Position numbers and translations under genes: made by a program
Notes under the pieces: generated by a model
Seen by the model: only the letters and a program-made list of their open reading frames with translations
The model's database searches: none
What the model was told of the DNA's origin: nothing
DNA from: Gnetum montanum
Lineage: Eukaryota > Streptophyta > Gnetopsida > Gnetales > Gnetaceae
DNA length: 29,909 nt
Reading direction: 5' to 3'
Assembly: GCA_015680685.1 (NCBI GenBank)
Contig: MNCI01009462.1
Location: 265,304-295,212, forward strand
Part shown: positions 21,431-29,909 of the stretch, one piece after another
Position numbering within the stretch: position 1 is the stretch's first letter
How the letters are laid out: every line of letters begins with the position of its first letter

Positions 21431-22869
21431 AACAAACACAACACCAACATTGCTCATTGATACCTGAGTGGATGAGGCTTTGCCAGGCTCAAGAGTGCTA
21501 AATGGAATGTTTTGCTATAGGTAATGGATCTAGGAAATTAGCTTGTAGATAGTAAGGAAGGAATGAGATGCAAATGATGTATCATGCTACAAGATGTAGA
21601 GTTAGCATAGCTAACTATGACCATGGCATGAGGGTGGCTTGTCACCACAAGAATGGCCTCTTGTCAAAGTGCTTGTGAGAGAGCCTTTACCCATAGCACT
21701 AAAATGGCTTACCCCTAACATGTTGGCCTCTCGTCAAAGCCCTTATGAGATGGTCATTGTGAATTTAGGGTTGGACCAATTGCAAAATTGCAACTTTGCT
21801 AGATTTTGCTAGGGGATATGTTTTATGCCACTTTTTATTTTTTTCTTTTGAAATGCTAGTTGCAAGATGCTTATCATCAAGTGGATTACATGCCACTCAA
21901 TGGGATTTACTTAGAGGAAAACTGTGTCATGTCTATAGGATAAGTATTTTTTTCTTGGTATAAGTTGCATTACATCCATAGGAGCTTTGACCAACCCATA
22001 GAGGCTCCCCATGGGATGAGTTGTGTTACATCCATCATGGGTTCTATGGTCAACTAAAAGAATGGTGTCATACACATAAGAGAAGATTGTAAGGAAGGTA
22101 GGAAAATGTAGGGTGCAAGTGATAAATGCAAGTAGGCTATAGCGGGATAATAGGAATGTGCACTATTGATTAGCTTGGTGAGTTCAACTGGGCACATCGG
22201 AATAATGTGATGCCTTGCTACTGTGATGAAACATGCCTTTGAACGATCACCTCTGGGGCTTCATCCTACAAACATAACATAGAGGAAACAAGAAAANGCC
22301 AGAGCTAGAAGGCTACGAAAGCTCTAGTAGCAACACTAGAAGTGAGCATTCAAGGAAGGCTAATGAGGTGGCCAAAGGTGATGGTGATGCAAGTGCTCAA
22401 GACTCCACCAAGGATAGAAGCTTAGAACTCTAGTAGGATAGTGGGGAGTCACATTGCTAGATGTACTTCCAATCCCAGACAATGGTAAGGGTTGGAGGAT
22501 GGTAGTGCTATGGTTGGGCCATAGTATTGCTAAGACTCTAGTGGATGGTGCTGATGGTAAGAGCCCTATCCACTAGTGAAACACCCAAGGCTAGTGATGC
22601 TATTGGCATAACCTAGGGGTGGTACTACTAGTGATGGTGGCAATAGCTCTGAAAGGTCAGCAAAATGCCCAAGGGAATTTCTAGAGGATTAGTAAAATGT
22701 CAAGGATGGTGACATTGCAAATGTTCTAGAGGCTTTTTCTTGACAATGTGAACTTCATTCTAGAACTGCAATGCCCTGCCTTGCCCAACCCACTAAGATG
22801 TGGGTAGTTGATGAAGGATGGGAAGTATACATGCTTACTTGTCCATAGAACTGTGTGTGTTGAGTTGTA

Positions 22870-23430
22870 TGTGCTAAACTATGAACCTTATTTAAGGTCT
22901 TGGTAGATTACATGCCATGATAGTTCAAGGTCTTAGGAAACCATGAACACAATTTAAGGTCCTGACAGACTGTGATGTGCTAGTTTATAGTCCTAGCAAA
23001 CTACATGTGCTAGTTTAACATCATAGTAGATGGTGGATGTTGTGCTAGTTTATAGTCATAGCGAACTATGTTGTGGGTGTCAGTTTGATGTCATAGCCCA
23101 AGGATGAGCTATGCTAGTTTATAGTCTTAGCAGACTATGCTATGGATACTAGTTTAGCATCATAGCCCAAGGATGAGCTATGCTACTTTATAGTCATAGA
23201 AGACTATGCTATGCCATTTTATAGTCATAATGGACTATGTTGTGCTAGTTTATAGTCATAGTAGACTATGTTGTGCCAATATATAGTCATAGTGGACTAT
23301 GCTATGCCCATTTATACTCATAATGGACTACTCTATGATAATTTATAGTCATAGTGGACTATGATGTGCTAGTTTAAGATCATAGTGGACCATGGTTTGC
23401 CAGTTTAAGGTCTTAGTAAACTATGATTTA
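22870..23430. repeat. 31-bp minisatellite array
   Basis: From about 23175 to 23425 the array is in strict 31-bp register: the tetranucleotide GACT recurs at 23202, 23233, 23264, 23295, 23326, 23357 and 23388, with a mutated copy at 23419. A typical unit contains TTTATAGTCATAGTGGACTA. Each can fold as ATAGTC/GACTAT around six bases. 22870-23175 holds older, irregular units. Some later units read AGTTTAAGGTC, like the units at 29455-29545. Confidence 0.9.
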
Positions 23431-24035
23431 TGCAAGGTGCATTGGTTCAAGCTAGGCAAAGAGTGTCTGGGTTTGGGTTGGGAATTTGTTGGGAAACCAA
23501 AAAAAATTCAAAAAATTTCTAAGTTTGAGAACCATTAGAAAAAATATTAGAAATTTTTCTAATTCTGGCTACTATGCTCACCCCTTGCTATGCTCACCCC
23601 CTCTTACTACACTCCACTAGGAACTCAGGAAAATTTTCCTAAGTGTGGAAGCATTGATGCAGTAGGTGGCACATTTAATTATCCTAGGAGGGTATGTATG
23701 TGTGATTCACTGAGGATAAACTATCATTTTCCAGAGTGTGAACAAGAAGTTACAAAGTATAGCATAGTTTAAAGTGATAGATGGAGTATATCTTGTGGAG
23801 TGTAATGACTAGAGCATAGCACCAAGATGACGTACCATAGTGACTATTAGCACCCTGGACGTGCTAATGCAGAAGAGGGAAGGTGAGCCCTAGAACACTT
23901 ACCATGGGTGTAGGTGTAGGAAAGGAGAGCACTGTTGATTGCCAAGTATGCTTGCTACACTTGTTCCTTTTTGTATCATTTTTTCTCTTCACATTTTGGC
24001 TCCTATTTTTTGTGTTGGGATTTGGGTCCTAGGGT
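23431..24035. other. Unassigned region right of minisatellite
   Basis: No recognised gene. It contains the tandem phrase TTGCTATGCTCACCCC near 23575-23605. An open reading at 23590-23772 is short and has no family resemblance. Confidence 0.45.
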
Positions 24036-24370
24036 AGCTTGCCTTGGTAGGGACCACCATTGCCCTAGGCCTTGGTAGCCATCGCTAGGAGGAGAAGACA
24101 TGTGTGCGGGTTATAGGTCTATGTTGATATGTCATTTTATTTTGATTGTTTTCATTGATTGTTTGTAGTGAATGGGACAAGAAATAACACATGGGTTATG
24201 ATGAGGCAGCTTGCCTTTGTAGGGATCACCATCGCCCTAGCTACCTTGGTAGCCATGGCTAGGAGGAGAAGATGTGTGTGTGGGTTGTAGTTCTATGTTG
24301 ATACATCATTTTATTTTGATTGTTTGCAATGAATGGGACAAGAAACAACACATGGGCTATGATGGATTTT
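24036..24370. repeat. Tandem duplication, about 165-bp units
   Basis: Two units, from AGCTTGCCT at 24036 and 24208, share GCTAGGAGGAGAAGA, CATTTTATTTTGATTGTTT and GAATGGGACAAGAAA. The offset falls from 172 at the left to 161 at the right, so small deletions have occurred. The open reading at 24274-24621 crosses this repeat and is probably not coding. Confidence 0.8.
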
Positions 24371-24924
24371 GTACATTTATTTCCAAGGGACACGAAGCAT
24401 GGGCTGAGGTAGAGGAAAAAATAAGGAATTTATCTTGGCAAGGGACTAGGATTTCCCTCACTAGGTCCATGCCACATGGAAGACATAAAATGGGACAAAA
24501 ATGGCCTTGGCCAGGGTGTGCATGGCTAGGATTTCTTTGTCTCTTCCTCTTCTTTCTTTCATTTTGCCTTTATGTTGGTACGTGGGTGAAGGTGATTGGT
24601 ATATTGGAACAAGGATTATGACTAACATGGCTACGGCCAAGGGATAGTGTTCTACCATTACTAATTTTATGATGTGGGGGTAACACAGGGTGAGGGTGAA
24701 GGGAGGGTTAGATGTCATAGGGACACATGGGGAGGAGGCCAGAGAGATGAGAGAAGAGATGGAAATGCATCCATAGGGGCAATAGCCGTGATGAGGGGGT
24801 GAATGGGGCTAGGGAGGCTACCTAGGCTATAGCCATGGTGAGTACCCTAGCACATGTTATTGGTGCAGGATGACATTGGGTGGCATGGTGAAGGAGACGT
24901 GGTGATGAGAGCTCAGGTACTAGT

Positions 24925-25118
24925 AGCTATGCTCCCCAGGGAGTGTGGCTAGCACTTTATTTCCAAATGTAATGGGATGCTATGCTTCCAATAGTTAGAA
25001 ATATTTTCTTTTGTTTGTTACCTTTTTTCTCATTTTGGGGCCATGCCTCCCCTAGGGAGCATACTTGGTAGCTAGAAAAATTTGGTGATTTTTTGGCTAC
25101 ACTCCCTAGGGAGCATAG
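24925..25118. repeat. Cluster of three GCTATGCTCC-type palindromes
   Basis: Three inverted motifs lie close together: AGCTATGCTCCC with GGGAGTGTGGCT at 24925-24950, a CTCCCCTAGGGAGCAT core near 25047, and GCTACACTCC with GGAGCATAG at 25096-25118. The last has a perfect CTCCCTAGGGAG core at 25102-25113. Confidence 0.65.
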
Positions 25119-25273
25119 AAGATAGTTAGAATTGTTCTTAGATATCATGCTACACCACCTAGAGTTATTAAAATTATGAGAAAATTTGAAACAAGTTTGC
25201 TAAGTGCAAAACTAGAATGCCAAATGTGTGAGATGCCAAGTGCAAAAATGTCAATGGTATGAATGCCTTATGC

Positions 25274-25290
25274 AAAAAAAAAAAAAAAAA
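25274..25290 (+). repeat. Poly(A) run (17 A)
   Basis: An uninterrupted run of 17 A. It could be the tail of a retroposed sequence or simple slippage; no LINE or SINE body is recognisable to its left. Confidence 0.6.
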
Positions 25291-25982
25291 TGCTAAATGC
25301 ATGAAAGCTATGCCAAAATACTAATTTTGCAAGTTGGACATAAAAACGTTAGAACATGAAAACTATGTTGGTGCAAATGGTATGAATGTAAAGTAAAATG
25401 ATAATGCTACCTTACTACTATACCCCAATGAGCACTGGGCATGTCAAATATGTATTGACGTCCTATGCTCATGGGGCCCTATGGGGGACCCTAAAGATAT
25501 ATTTCTAAGTTATTCTATTTTGAGCTTGATTTGCTAATTTTTACTAGGTGTAAGTTAATATTTTATGTCAAAATGCAATCTATTGTGTGCAAACTTTACA
25601 TTCGTTTACTATTTTGTGGTTGCCGGATGCTATTGAAGCCTATCTTAGTGGTTGTGGAGCTCATTGGCATCTTATCTTACATCAACTAACCTATATCCAA
25701 CACACCTACACCTGACATGAAGTTGGACCATTAGGTGGTGTGGTTTCAACTAGGTGCGAGTGAATTCCTAGCTTATCTGCTGTAGCACTTTAGTATGATC
25801 ATGTGGTCACACTTGGTAGTGGAGGCTACAAGCACCATCACCAAGATGTTGTTGGTTGGGCAAACTGGGACATACTATGATTTATGTCTAATGAGCCTGT
25901 GAATGGTGGTGATCGAGTAGGTGGCCTAAGACTAGGCCCTAGGAGCATTCATCCCTTAGTCAGAATCTAGAGCATGCTAAAG

Positions 25983-26004
25983 TTCTCTTGTTATAACAAG
26001 AGAA
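25983..26004. repeat. Perfect 22-bp palindrome
   Basis: The left arm TTCTCTTGTTA is followed directly by its exact reverse complement, TAACAAGAGAA, with no loop. It lies inside the first exon block. Confidence 0.8.
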
Positions 26005-27609
26005 ACATCCTTTTCATTGTCATGCATGTGCATACAATCTTCTAGAATCCACCTGGGACTATATATTATGTCAGAGGGTAAGTGCTATTACTTTTCATTA
26101 TATCTCATTCTCATTAGCCATGCTAGATTTGCTAATTACTAACTACAAATATCTAATGCCAAATTTAAATTTGATAATGAGGGACTCCATGATGAGATGG
26201 GGGTTCTTTCTTTAACCTGTACCACACTAGAGTTATTTTCCTCTAGTCCAAGCTTCCAAGAAGAAGTTATAGAATAGGTGGGAGAATACTTAGAGAACTA
26301 CCGTACCTAATACTCAAAGGCATTCAAGTGGTGCTAGAGCTATGATTGGATTGACGAGGGATGGGCTAGCGGTAAGCCTATCTTCGTAGAGCTCGTTGTG
26401 GCACCACCTACATCACACATGTTGTTTGTTCCACATGAGTATTTGTTATGTTGGCTTGACTCTTATTGCTTGTTCTCATGCACACATTGATTACATGGTG
26501 TTAACGTTGTGTTTGACTATATTATAGCTGCTATTGCTTTAGGAGAAGTAACAATGGTCATCATTGGCCATAATGAGGCCACCCTCATCATGAAGTATGG
26601 TGATGTGAAGGGGGTGCAAGAGTGGCTATGCCATTAGGACTTAGAGACTTTGTCTAGTCAACTTGCATGTGCTAGGTTAATGGACCTTTTCTTGGCCCTT
26701 AGCCTAAGCACACTAGTGGCCAAGATGGTGATCATTGTTGACTCCTTTAGTTGTGATACCCACTATTTTGTTACACACTTGCATGGATTGAAGGTAGTCT
26801 TGGACTTCATTGATGCCTTCTTTGCTAAATTCTTTGGTCTTTCCTTTGTGCGCTGGTCAATCATTGAAAAGCCCAACTGATAGGTGAACTAGAGAGAGGA
26901 GATTGAGAAGTGGTTGGGGACCACCTACTCTCATAAAGGCATCATGGTTGGGAATGTGCATGTGCCTAAGGTCCAAAGGCTTTACCCTCTTTTTTGTACC
27001 CACACCTTTACTAAGTTGCTCTCCCAAGGAAAGGTCCTTGAAGTAGAGTAAGCATGAGTGATGTGGAAGGTTATAGAGGAGGGCATCAAGTTTAACTAGG
27101 CCTCTTCTATCACTATCGAGTTATAGGTAGAGATTATCAAGCTTTGCCATAATGTCCATGTAAGGTCTCATTTTCACTTCACATTCTTTGTAGTCTATCT
27201 GTAAAGGCTTATAGAGTGCCTAGTGAAAAGGAACAATGGAAGTTTGATTTTGCAAGATCATGAGTAGCTATCCAAGCCATGGATTAAGCATTCTTTCACC
27301 ACCACTCATGTGTAGGACCCCCCAGAGGGGATTAAGAAGTCATATTTAGTTATTAAGAAGGAATACTTGGGGAGGTCATAATCACCATATTCTCGTGATA
27401 GCATAGGCAAGTGTCCACCAATGGTTGTTGGAGATGCAAAGAGGGTGAAGTAGTATATTGTAGAGACTATGGGGTCCTCCAAGGAAAAAATCAAGAGGTT
27501 GCGCTTGACAGAGGAGACTCCCCCTATAGTTGGACAAATAGGCATTAAGAAAGTCTTCTTTAGAATACCCACACTCCATTTGGTGGTTGTAGGTTAGATG
27601 CATTTGGCT

Positions 27610-27630
27610 TATATATATATATATATATAT
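27610..27630. repeat. (TA)n microsatellite
   Basis: About ten TA units interrupt the protein-like reading between the PTLHLVVVG and MRNAKEVVVE segments. It may lie in a further, unresolved intron: GT at 27593 fits a donor, but no acceptor with matching phase was found. Confidence 0.8.
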
Positions 27631-27901
27631 GGTTTATTATGCTATGCTAATACTACTACACTATGTGAGTCAAGCATGAGGAATGCAAAAGAAGTAGTAG
27701 TGGAAATAGTAGGAGCAATAGACATGACCCCTCCTCAAGTTGAAGATGATGTAGCTCACAGGGAGGAGCCACTAGAGGCCCTAGAGATCTTCCACCAATA
27801 TGATGTGGAGGGGTTGTTCCACCTTGAGGGTGACTTTTCCAACCTCTTTGATGATGTACAACTAGGAGCCCCACCCACACTAACATCCAAGGGCTTGCTT
27901 G

Positions 27902-27996
27902 GTAAGCACTTTTTGTTATCATCTACTTTTTCCTTTTTCTCTTAAGCCTTTAGCTACTCAGTTATTGCTAAGTTTTGTGTTGTGTTTGAATCGTAG
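27902..27996 (+). other. Inferred intron 1 (phase 1)
   Basis: It starts GTAAGC and ends TCGTAG, 95 bases, T-rich. The exon before it ends one base into a codon and the exon after supplies two bases before its own protein-like frame, so the phases agree. Confidence 0.5.
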
Positions 27997-28140
27997 TCTC
28001 GGACCTTCCTACTAGTGATCCACCACTAGTGCCTACCCATTGCATGAGGATGTGGGTAGAGATACTAGATAAATTCACCTTCATGAAAGGCATTATGGAG
28101 GACATGGTGGACTACATATAATAGGAAAATATCTAACTTG
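27997..28140 (+). pseudogene. Decayed gene, exon 2
   Basis: The reading is SDLPTSDPPLVPTHC, then MRMWVEILDKFTFMKGIMED and MVDYI, followed by TAA and TAG where glutamines are likely, and then ENI before another TAA. It ends one base into a codon at a GTATGC donor. The function of this segment is not recognised. Confidence 0.5.
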
Positions 28141-28227
28141 GTATGCATGTGATTTTTCTTGAACTGTTTTACTGATTCTATGGCTTAGTGTGTTGCTAAT
28201 ATTGGTTTGTTTATTATATGCTAATAG
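28141..28227 (+). other. Inferred intron 2 (phase 1)
   Basis: It starts GTATGC and ends CTAATAG, 87 bases, T-rich. The split codon G|GC is completed in the frame that reads SKLHWDLNREAHLDAILEY downstream. Confidence 0.5.
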
Positions 28228-29043
28228 GCTCTAAGCTTCATTGGGATCTAAATCGTGAAGCTCACCTAGATGCCATTCTTGAGTATTTCCCTGAGGTAGA
28301 GTCGGTGCCTCATCATGTGTATGAGGCGATGAGCAAGTGCATGCTTCTAGTGCAAAGGCATTGTGGACATGTAGGTGCTTGAATGAGCACCTATGGAAAT
28401 GCATGCAAGAGCTCCAGGAGACAATGGAAAGCCTAACCACAAAGAATGAGGACCTCCAATCCCATTATGATTTCTTATTAGCTTAGGTATAGAAGGATGA
28501 TACCTAGTGGACATCAAAGATAGATTACACTAGGTATTTGTTGGCAATCCAAGGTAAGAATGAGGCTACCTAAGAGATCATCGAGAAGAGGTTGTAGATG
28601 GATCTACTCTCCTAGAAGAATGAGTGAAAGAGATTTAGCACAAAGGTGTGTAGATGGGGACATACATAGAAGGCCCACAAGTACCACTATAAGTGGGAGT
28701 AGGACACCTACTTGCAATAGCTCAAGGACAAGTCTGTGAAGGCTTGTCACCTTGAGATGTTCATTGATGTGATTGGTGGGAGTTGAGCCTTTGAGTTGTT
28801 TGCCTAGCATATAGTGGTTAGTAATTCCCCATAGTGATAGATTATCCTACCCTTAGGGATACTTCTATGACCACCTTTTCTATGCAGCCTCTTGCATGGA
28901 CCACTATGGATGAGGATAAAATCCTTGCAGATGTCAACCTCGGCCACGAGGACTAGATGTAGTTATTAGAGGTTGAGATCCTCCGATGCTTAGAGGAGGG
29001 CCTTGATAGATTGCCTCTAGAGTCTGATGAAAGCCCCTCTTAA
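28228..29043 (+). pseudogene. Decayed gene, exon 3, coiled-coil-like
   Basis: It begins SKLHWDLNREAHLDAILEY and continues VYEAMSKCMLLVQRH. Near 28375 a one-base shift moves the reading to a frame with EHLWKCMQELQETMESLTTK and NEDLQSHYDFLLA. That segment has the heptad-like Leu/Glu/Lys pattern of a coiled coil. Downstream are more charged, helical-looking segments broken by many stops, mostly TAG with some TAA and TGA. A second frame change occurs near 28850, then MQPLAWTTMDEDK, ILADVNLGHED and LEVEILRCLEEGLDRLPLES. It ends with TAA at a GTTAGT donor; that codon would be CAA before decay. Confidence 0.5.
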
Positions 29044-29159
29044 GTTAGTTTTTCTTTTACTTTTTTTATGCTTTTTTTATGTGTCAACTTTGCACATTAA
29101 TTTTGTATTGTATTTTTGCACTTACTAATTAATTTTTTTTTTGCATTGTTTTGAGATAG
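29044..29159 (+). other. Inferred intron 3 (phase 0)
   Basis: It starts GTTAGT and ends GAGATAG, 116 bases, with long T runs and a TACTAAT branch-site candidate near 29123. Both flanking exons meet it at a codon boundary. Confidence 0.55.
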
Positions 29160-29243
29160 GAACCAAGTGATAGAATAGGCCCCAATGGAGTGGTAGAGGA
29201 GGAGGAGGAGGAACCTCAAGATCCACTAAACACCACCGGCTAA
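29160..29243 (+). pseudogene. Decayed gene, last exon, acidic C-terminus
   Basis: 27 codons without an internal stop: EPSDRIGPNGVV, six Glu, then PQDPLNTTG and TAA at 29241-29243. An acidic tail after a coiled coil is a common protein design but does not identify the family. Confidence 0.5.
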
Positions 29244-29336
29244 GATGACCTAATGTAGCCCTACTATTGGACAATTTTGCACTTTGACCATTTTTGTTAC
29301 ATGGTCATGCTATATACTCTTACTGATAGAGATATA

Positions 29337-29343
29337 ATAAAAT
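29337..29343 (+). terminator. Candidate polyadenylation signal
   Basis: AATAAAA lies about 95 bases after the inferred stop of the decayed gene, a normal distance for a plant 3' untranslated region. In AT-rich DNA this motif is also common by chance. Confidence 0.35.
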
Positions 29344-29454
29344 TTATGCCCTTTTGTAGTGAGGATTTTGTGTGATGTTTCATGTTTACTTCACTACCTA
29401 TTTGATGTGGGTAATGTAATGAGTTATTATGATTAGGTCCCTTGTGGGCCGCAT

Positions 29455-29545
29455 GCCAGTTTAAGGCCATGGAAAAATGGCCATTACTAAATTAAGGCCA
29501 TTTTGGGCCATGGAAATTACTAGTTTAAGGCCATCTTGGGTCATA
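29455..29545. repeat. Second block of the 31-bp minisatellite family
   Basis: TTAAGGCCA recurs at 29461, 29492 and (as TTTAAGGCC) 29525, that is 31 and 33 bases apart. The units read AGTTTAAGGCCAT with GGGCCATGG, related to AGTTTAAGATCATAGTGGAC and AGTTTAAGGTC in the array at 23360-23425. Confidence 0.7.
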
Positions 29546-29909
29546 AATAAAAGGAAGCAGTTGACAATTTTGGATCATGGTTGTTGGTGACCATTTGGGA
29601 CGTGACCACCAACGAGTGTCCTCGAACAGGATTTAGGTGCCTGCTGGTCTCTGGTAACACCAAGGCCCAGATACCTCCAAATAAACTCAGTAGTTAATGT
29701 GAGTATATGTGTGTGTTGTTGCGGCATGCAGTTGTGTGAAATGTAATGATTGCGTTGTGTGTAAACTACAAATGACTTACTTTAAAGAGATTCAGCCAAC
29801 TTTGCCAAGTACTGTGAGTTGTTGAGTTTCCTATTTAGTTCAACTGCCTAGTCTATGCAGTCCTTATAATACCTACTTGTAACAAATAAGATTTTGCAAA
29901 AACATTTGA
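29546..29909. other. Unassigned right end
   Basis: No recognised gene or repeat up to the window edge. A short inverted motif, GGTGACCA with TGACCACC, lies at about 29586-29608. Confidence 0.4.

Larger units (their letters stand above)
19581..22869. other. Non-coding, internally repetitive region
   Basis: No coding sequence was recognised on either strand. The region is richer in G+C than its left neighbour and has many short dispersed phrases: CACTTAGAAAAA at 20938, 21161 and 21280; GGCCTCT-GTCAAAG near 21655 and 21725; TTACATCCAT near 21970 and 22029. Imperfect palindromes of the GCTATGCTC type lie at 20822, 20987 and 21236. One unresolved base (n) is at 22297. It may be the untranslated or LTR part of a large element, but no end could be defined. 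Confidence 0.5.
24371..25620. other. Non-coding region with palindromes and a poly(A) run
   Basis: No recognised gene. 24660-24900 is purine-rich. Palindromes occur at 24925-25118 and a run of 17 A at 25274-25290. Between 25200 and 25380 the phrases AATGCC, AATGC and TGCAAAA recur at short spacing. Confidence 0.45.
25621..27901 (+). pseudogene. Decayed gene of unknown family, first exon block
   Basis: One frame carries protein-like sequence for about 760 codons with no frame change needed, broken by roughly 28 stops, more than half of them TAG. The best stretch (26638-26877) is open for 80 codons and rich in Leu/Val/Phe. Other readable segments include NVHVPKVQRLYPLFCTHTF, VIEEGIKFN, HFHFTFFVVYL and QVEDDVAHREEPLEALEIF. 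A GTAAGT at 26078 with TACTAAC at 26136 and an AG at 26180 may mark an intron, but its phase does not fit. The block ends at a GTAAGC donor. I do not recognise the family. A decayed host gene or a cargo/extra gene of a large element are both possible. The start was not found. Confidence 0.45.

Noticed and set aside
22297-22297. Single ambiguous base (n)
   Set aside because: An assembly or base-call gap, not a biological feature; it does not affect any call.
24274-24621. 115-codon open reading on the plus strand
   Set aside because: It crosses the tandem duplication, shows no recognisable domain and has no supporting splice or start context.
27593-27697. Possible fourth intron containing the (TA)n run
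   Set aside because: The GT at 27593 fits, but no AG in a suitable position restores the downstream frame with convincing context.
1-29909. CRISPR arrays, tRNA or rRNA genes, bacterial operons
   Set aside because: No direct-repeat/spacer pattern, no cloverleaf with conserved tRNA boxes and no rRNA core sequence were seen; the content is clearly eukaryotic repeat DNA.

Overview
The window looks like intergenic, repeat-dominated plant nuclear DNA. It is AT-rich and CpG-poor. It is filled with old, mutated LTR retrotransposons nested in one another, plus one LINE fragment, and I found no intact protein-coding gene. Large, very decayed LTR elements that were never removed would fit a gymnosperm or another large plant genome. 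That attribution is inference; no host gene fixes the species.

Layout. (1) 1-467 is a CpG-rich LINE fragment ending inside the ORF2 endonuclease, followed by about 1.9 kb of AT-rich DNA with no recognisable gene. (2) About 2360-17800 is, on the minus strand, a tandem Ty3/gypsy-like structure: LTR (16418-17800), gag-bearing internal region (12696-16417), second LTR (12064-12695 plus 5342-6487), then a second gag-bearing internal region (about 2360-5341). I see gag but no protease, reverse transcriptase or integrase in either internal part. (3) The second LTR is split by a plus-strand Ty1/copia element at 6488-12063. That element has both LTRs, a primer binding site, a polypurine tract, a decayed gag-pol, and a 5-bp target duplication with one mismatch. 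(4) 18373-19463 is an LTR of the same copia family on the minus strand, with a short stub of internal sequence. (5) 19.6-25.6 kb is non-coding but structured: recurrent short palindromes, local duplications, a 79-nt inverted repeat and a 31-bp minisatellite. (6) 25621-29243 holds what looks like a decayed multi-exon gene. One reading frame runs for about 2.3 kb, followed by three GT-AG introns whose phases agree with the flanking exons. It has a coiled-coil-like exon, an acidic last exon and a downstream AATAAA. I do not recognise the family. Copies of the 31-bp minisatellite lie on both sides of it.

Two kinds of decay recur. CpG has become TpG or CpA, most visibly in a GACGTC motif array in the copia LTR and in the palindromes. 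Many stop codons are TAG where glutamine (CAG) is likely. Both fit long-term cytosine methylation of silenced repeats. The genes do not work together as a pathway; the logic of the window is insertion, duplication, silencing and decay. All counts and alignments were done by eye.
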